64,000 nt of DNA from an uncultured SAR86 cluster bacterium (lineage in GTDB: Bacteria; Pseudomonadota; Gammaproteobacteria; Magnimaribacterales; TMED112). The number at the start of each line of letters is the position of its first letter. Position 1 is the first letter of the stretch. Made by a program: the position numbers and the translations under genes. Location of the stretch: positions 90,115 through 154,114 of the forward strand of contig CACEYZ010000002.1 of assembly GCA_902563885.1 (NCBI GenBank). Direction: 5' to 3'. This document shows positions 63,169 through 64,000 of the stretch, piece after piece. The notes beneath the pieces are model-generated. The model was not told where the DNA came from. It saw only the letters and a list, made by a program, of their open reading frames with translations, and did no database searches.

Positions 63169-63682
63169 AGTCCCTCTCCCAAATTTTTCTATTCAGTTCT
63201 CCAACCCTATGACTTACAATTTTCCCATCGATTACTAAAAATGTTTCTGGTGCGCCAATTACGCCTAGTTTTAGCGAGTAATCACCACCTAAGTCAAAGA
63301 TTGAATTATCGTAAGGATCTCCATTATCTTCCAAATATGAAATTGCATCACTGAGTTGGTCTTTGTAGTTAATACCAACAATTTTTAGCTTGTTTTCTTC
63401 TGAGATTTTTTTTAAAAAAGGATGTTCTACTTTGCATGTAATACACCAACTAGCCCACACATTTAATAAAACTTTCCCTTTAAGCAACTCTTCTTGATCA
63501 AAAATTTCTTGATTTAAGTCGACTAGATTTTCAAATTCAGGCAAGTCCTTTCCAGTTTGATTATTAATCCTTGAGATTTCTGGTTTGGACAATGAATAAG
63601 AAAATAAATAAATCATGCCAATGATTAAAAAACTTACAAAAACAATAAAAATTCTATTCATTTGATCTTTTAATAATTCCAT
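63152..63682 (-). CDS. ccmG: thiol:disulfide oxidoreductase CcmG/DsbE
   Basis: 176 residues. An N-terminal membrane anchor (~9-30) carries a periplasmic thioredoxin domain with KVLLNVWASWCITCKVEHPF (active site C-I-T-C, commonly C-P-T-C) and the CcmG-specific GVIGAPETFLVIDGKIV. SIFDLGGDYSLKL fits the CcmG pattern D-x-x-G-x-x-a-x-x-x-G. It keeps CcmH or apocytochrome thiols reduced, drawing electrons from a DsbD-type protein such as the one at 4908. The start is ATG at 63682 within the end of ccmF. Confidence 0.92.
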   Translation of the reverse strand: MELLKDQMNRIFIVFVSFLIIGMIYLFSYSLSKPEISRINNQTGKDLPEFENLVDLNQEIFDQEELLKGKVLLNVWASWCITCKVEHPFLKKISEENKLKIVGINYKDQLSDAISYLEDNGDPYDNSIFDLGGDYSLKLGVIGAPETFLVIDGKIVSHRVGELNRKIWERDFESFF

Positions 63683-64000
63683 AAAGCATGGATAACATCA
63701 ACAGGACTGAGGATAGCCAAATTGTCATAATTCCATACTTTATAGAAAAGGATAGTGTCCAGGAGCCATCAGAATATCTATCGCCTAAGACTATTAAATA
63801 ATCCTTTAAAAAGCTTGGACTTATACCTGTTTCCGAAGTTATTTGTCCGCCTATCCTGTAAATTCTTCTTTCACTTTGTATCAAAGATTCATTTCCTTGA
63901 TAATCAACCAAAAAATTAGCTTTAATTGAGTCAAAATTATCCTGATTCTCTAGCTCAATAGATTCAAATGAAACTGTTCTATCAAAAACTTGTATCCTCT
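63654..64000 (-). CDS. ccmF: heme lyase subunit CcmF, C-terminal part (5' end outside window)
   Basis: The frame is open to the right edge; about the last 115 residues are present and the TTG at 63911 is internal. The segment LVDYQGNESLIQSERRIYRI followed by SETGISPSFLKDYLIVLGDR is the conserved end of CcmF/NrfE heme lyases (pattern 'P..R.Y......TE..I......DlYvvLg'). A last membrane helix IMTIWLSSVLLMLSMLYGII follows. The gene overlaps ccmG by 29 bp. Confidence 0.9.
   Translation of the reverse strand, partial: RIQVFDRTVSFESIELENQDNFDSIKANFLVDYQGNESLIQSERRIYRIGGQITSETGISPSFLKDYLIVLGDRYSDGSWTLSFSIKYGIMTIWLSSVLLMLSMLYGIIKRSNE

Overview
The window looks like a chromosomal piece of a streamlined, AT-rich marine gammaproteobacterium, most likely of the SAR86 type. 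The signs are low G+C throughout, very short intergenic gaps, chains of genes overlapping by 1-17 bp, the gammaproteobacterial order smc-zipA-ligA, and a TonB receptor/sulfatase/glycosidase locus. The lineage is an inference; no rRNA gene is present. I see no insertion sequence, prophage, CRISPR array or origin. RNA genes are tRNA-Val(GAC) and tRNA-Leu(UAG).

Bases 1-8000: a minus-strand operon led by a small XRE regulator carries a glycine-zipper lipoprotein, recX, dnaX, recR and dcd. Divergent from it is a small heat-shock gene with a ROSE-like 5' leader, followed by a DsbD-family reductase, a periplasmic redoxin and a convergent HNH nuclease. Bases 8000-20700: a GMC oxidoreductase sits between two paralogous TMEM164/YwaF-type membrane proteins, then comes birA (no ATG/GTG/TTG start), a secreted two-repeat protein, and a block of GST, sulfatase, TonB receptor, GH3 glycosidase and sulfatase that reads as a small sulfated-glycan utilisation locus.

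Bases 20700-29300: an acyl-CoA carboxylase pair, an AtuA-family protein and an enoyl-CoA hydratase (acyclic-terpene/branched-chain type), then a nitronate-monooxygenase-like flavoprotein and an MFS carrier (again without a usual start codon). Bases 29300-39900: a PHB-depolymerase-like lipoprotein, tRNA-Val, pirin, a secreted metalloprotease, a sorbosone-dehydrogenase-like protein, and a minus-strand operon of acyl-CoA dehydrogenase, type I haloalkane dehalogenase, DUF1330 protein, membrane protein and metallo-beta-lactamase hydrolase, facing a divergent LysR regulator. Bases 39900-54500: putA, small membrane proteins, a fused indolepyruvate ferredoxin oxidoreductase, SDR and isomerase genes, an alternative oxidase/pseudoazurin operon, tRNA-Leu, an alkylsulfatase-family lipoprotein, a PNPOx-like protein and a DUF4136 lipoprotein. 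Bases 54500-64000: an M16 protease, a lytic-transglycosylase-like lipoprotein, ligA, zipA, an unusually short SMC without a hinge, and ccmH, ccmG and the end of ccmF.

The observations most worth following up are the hinge-less 734-residue SMC; a dnaX frameshift signal with a stop one codon after the slip; the ROSE-like thermometer; two genes with SD-spaced ATT/ATC starts; the oxidoreductase flanked by TMEM164-like proteins; the alternative oxidase/cupredoxin operon; and the near-universal overlap of convergent gene ends.
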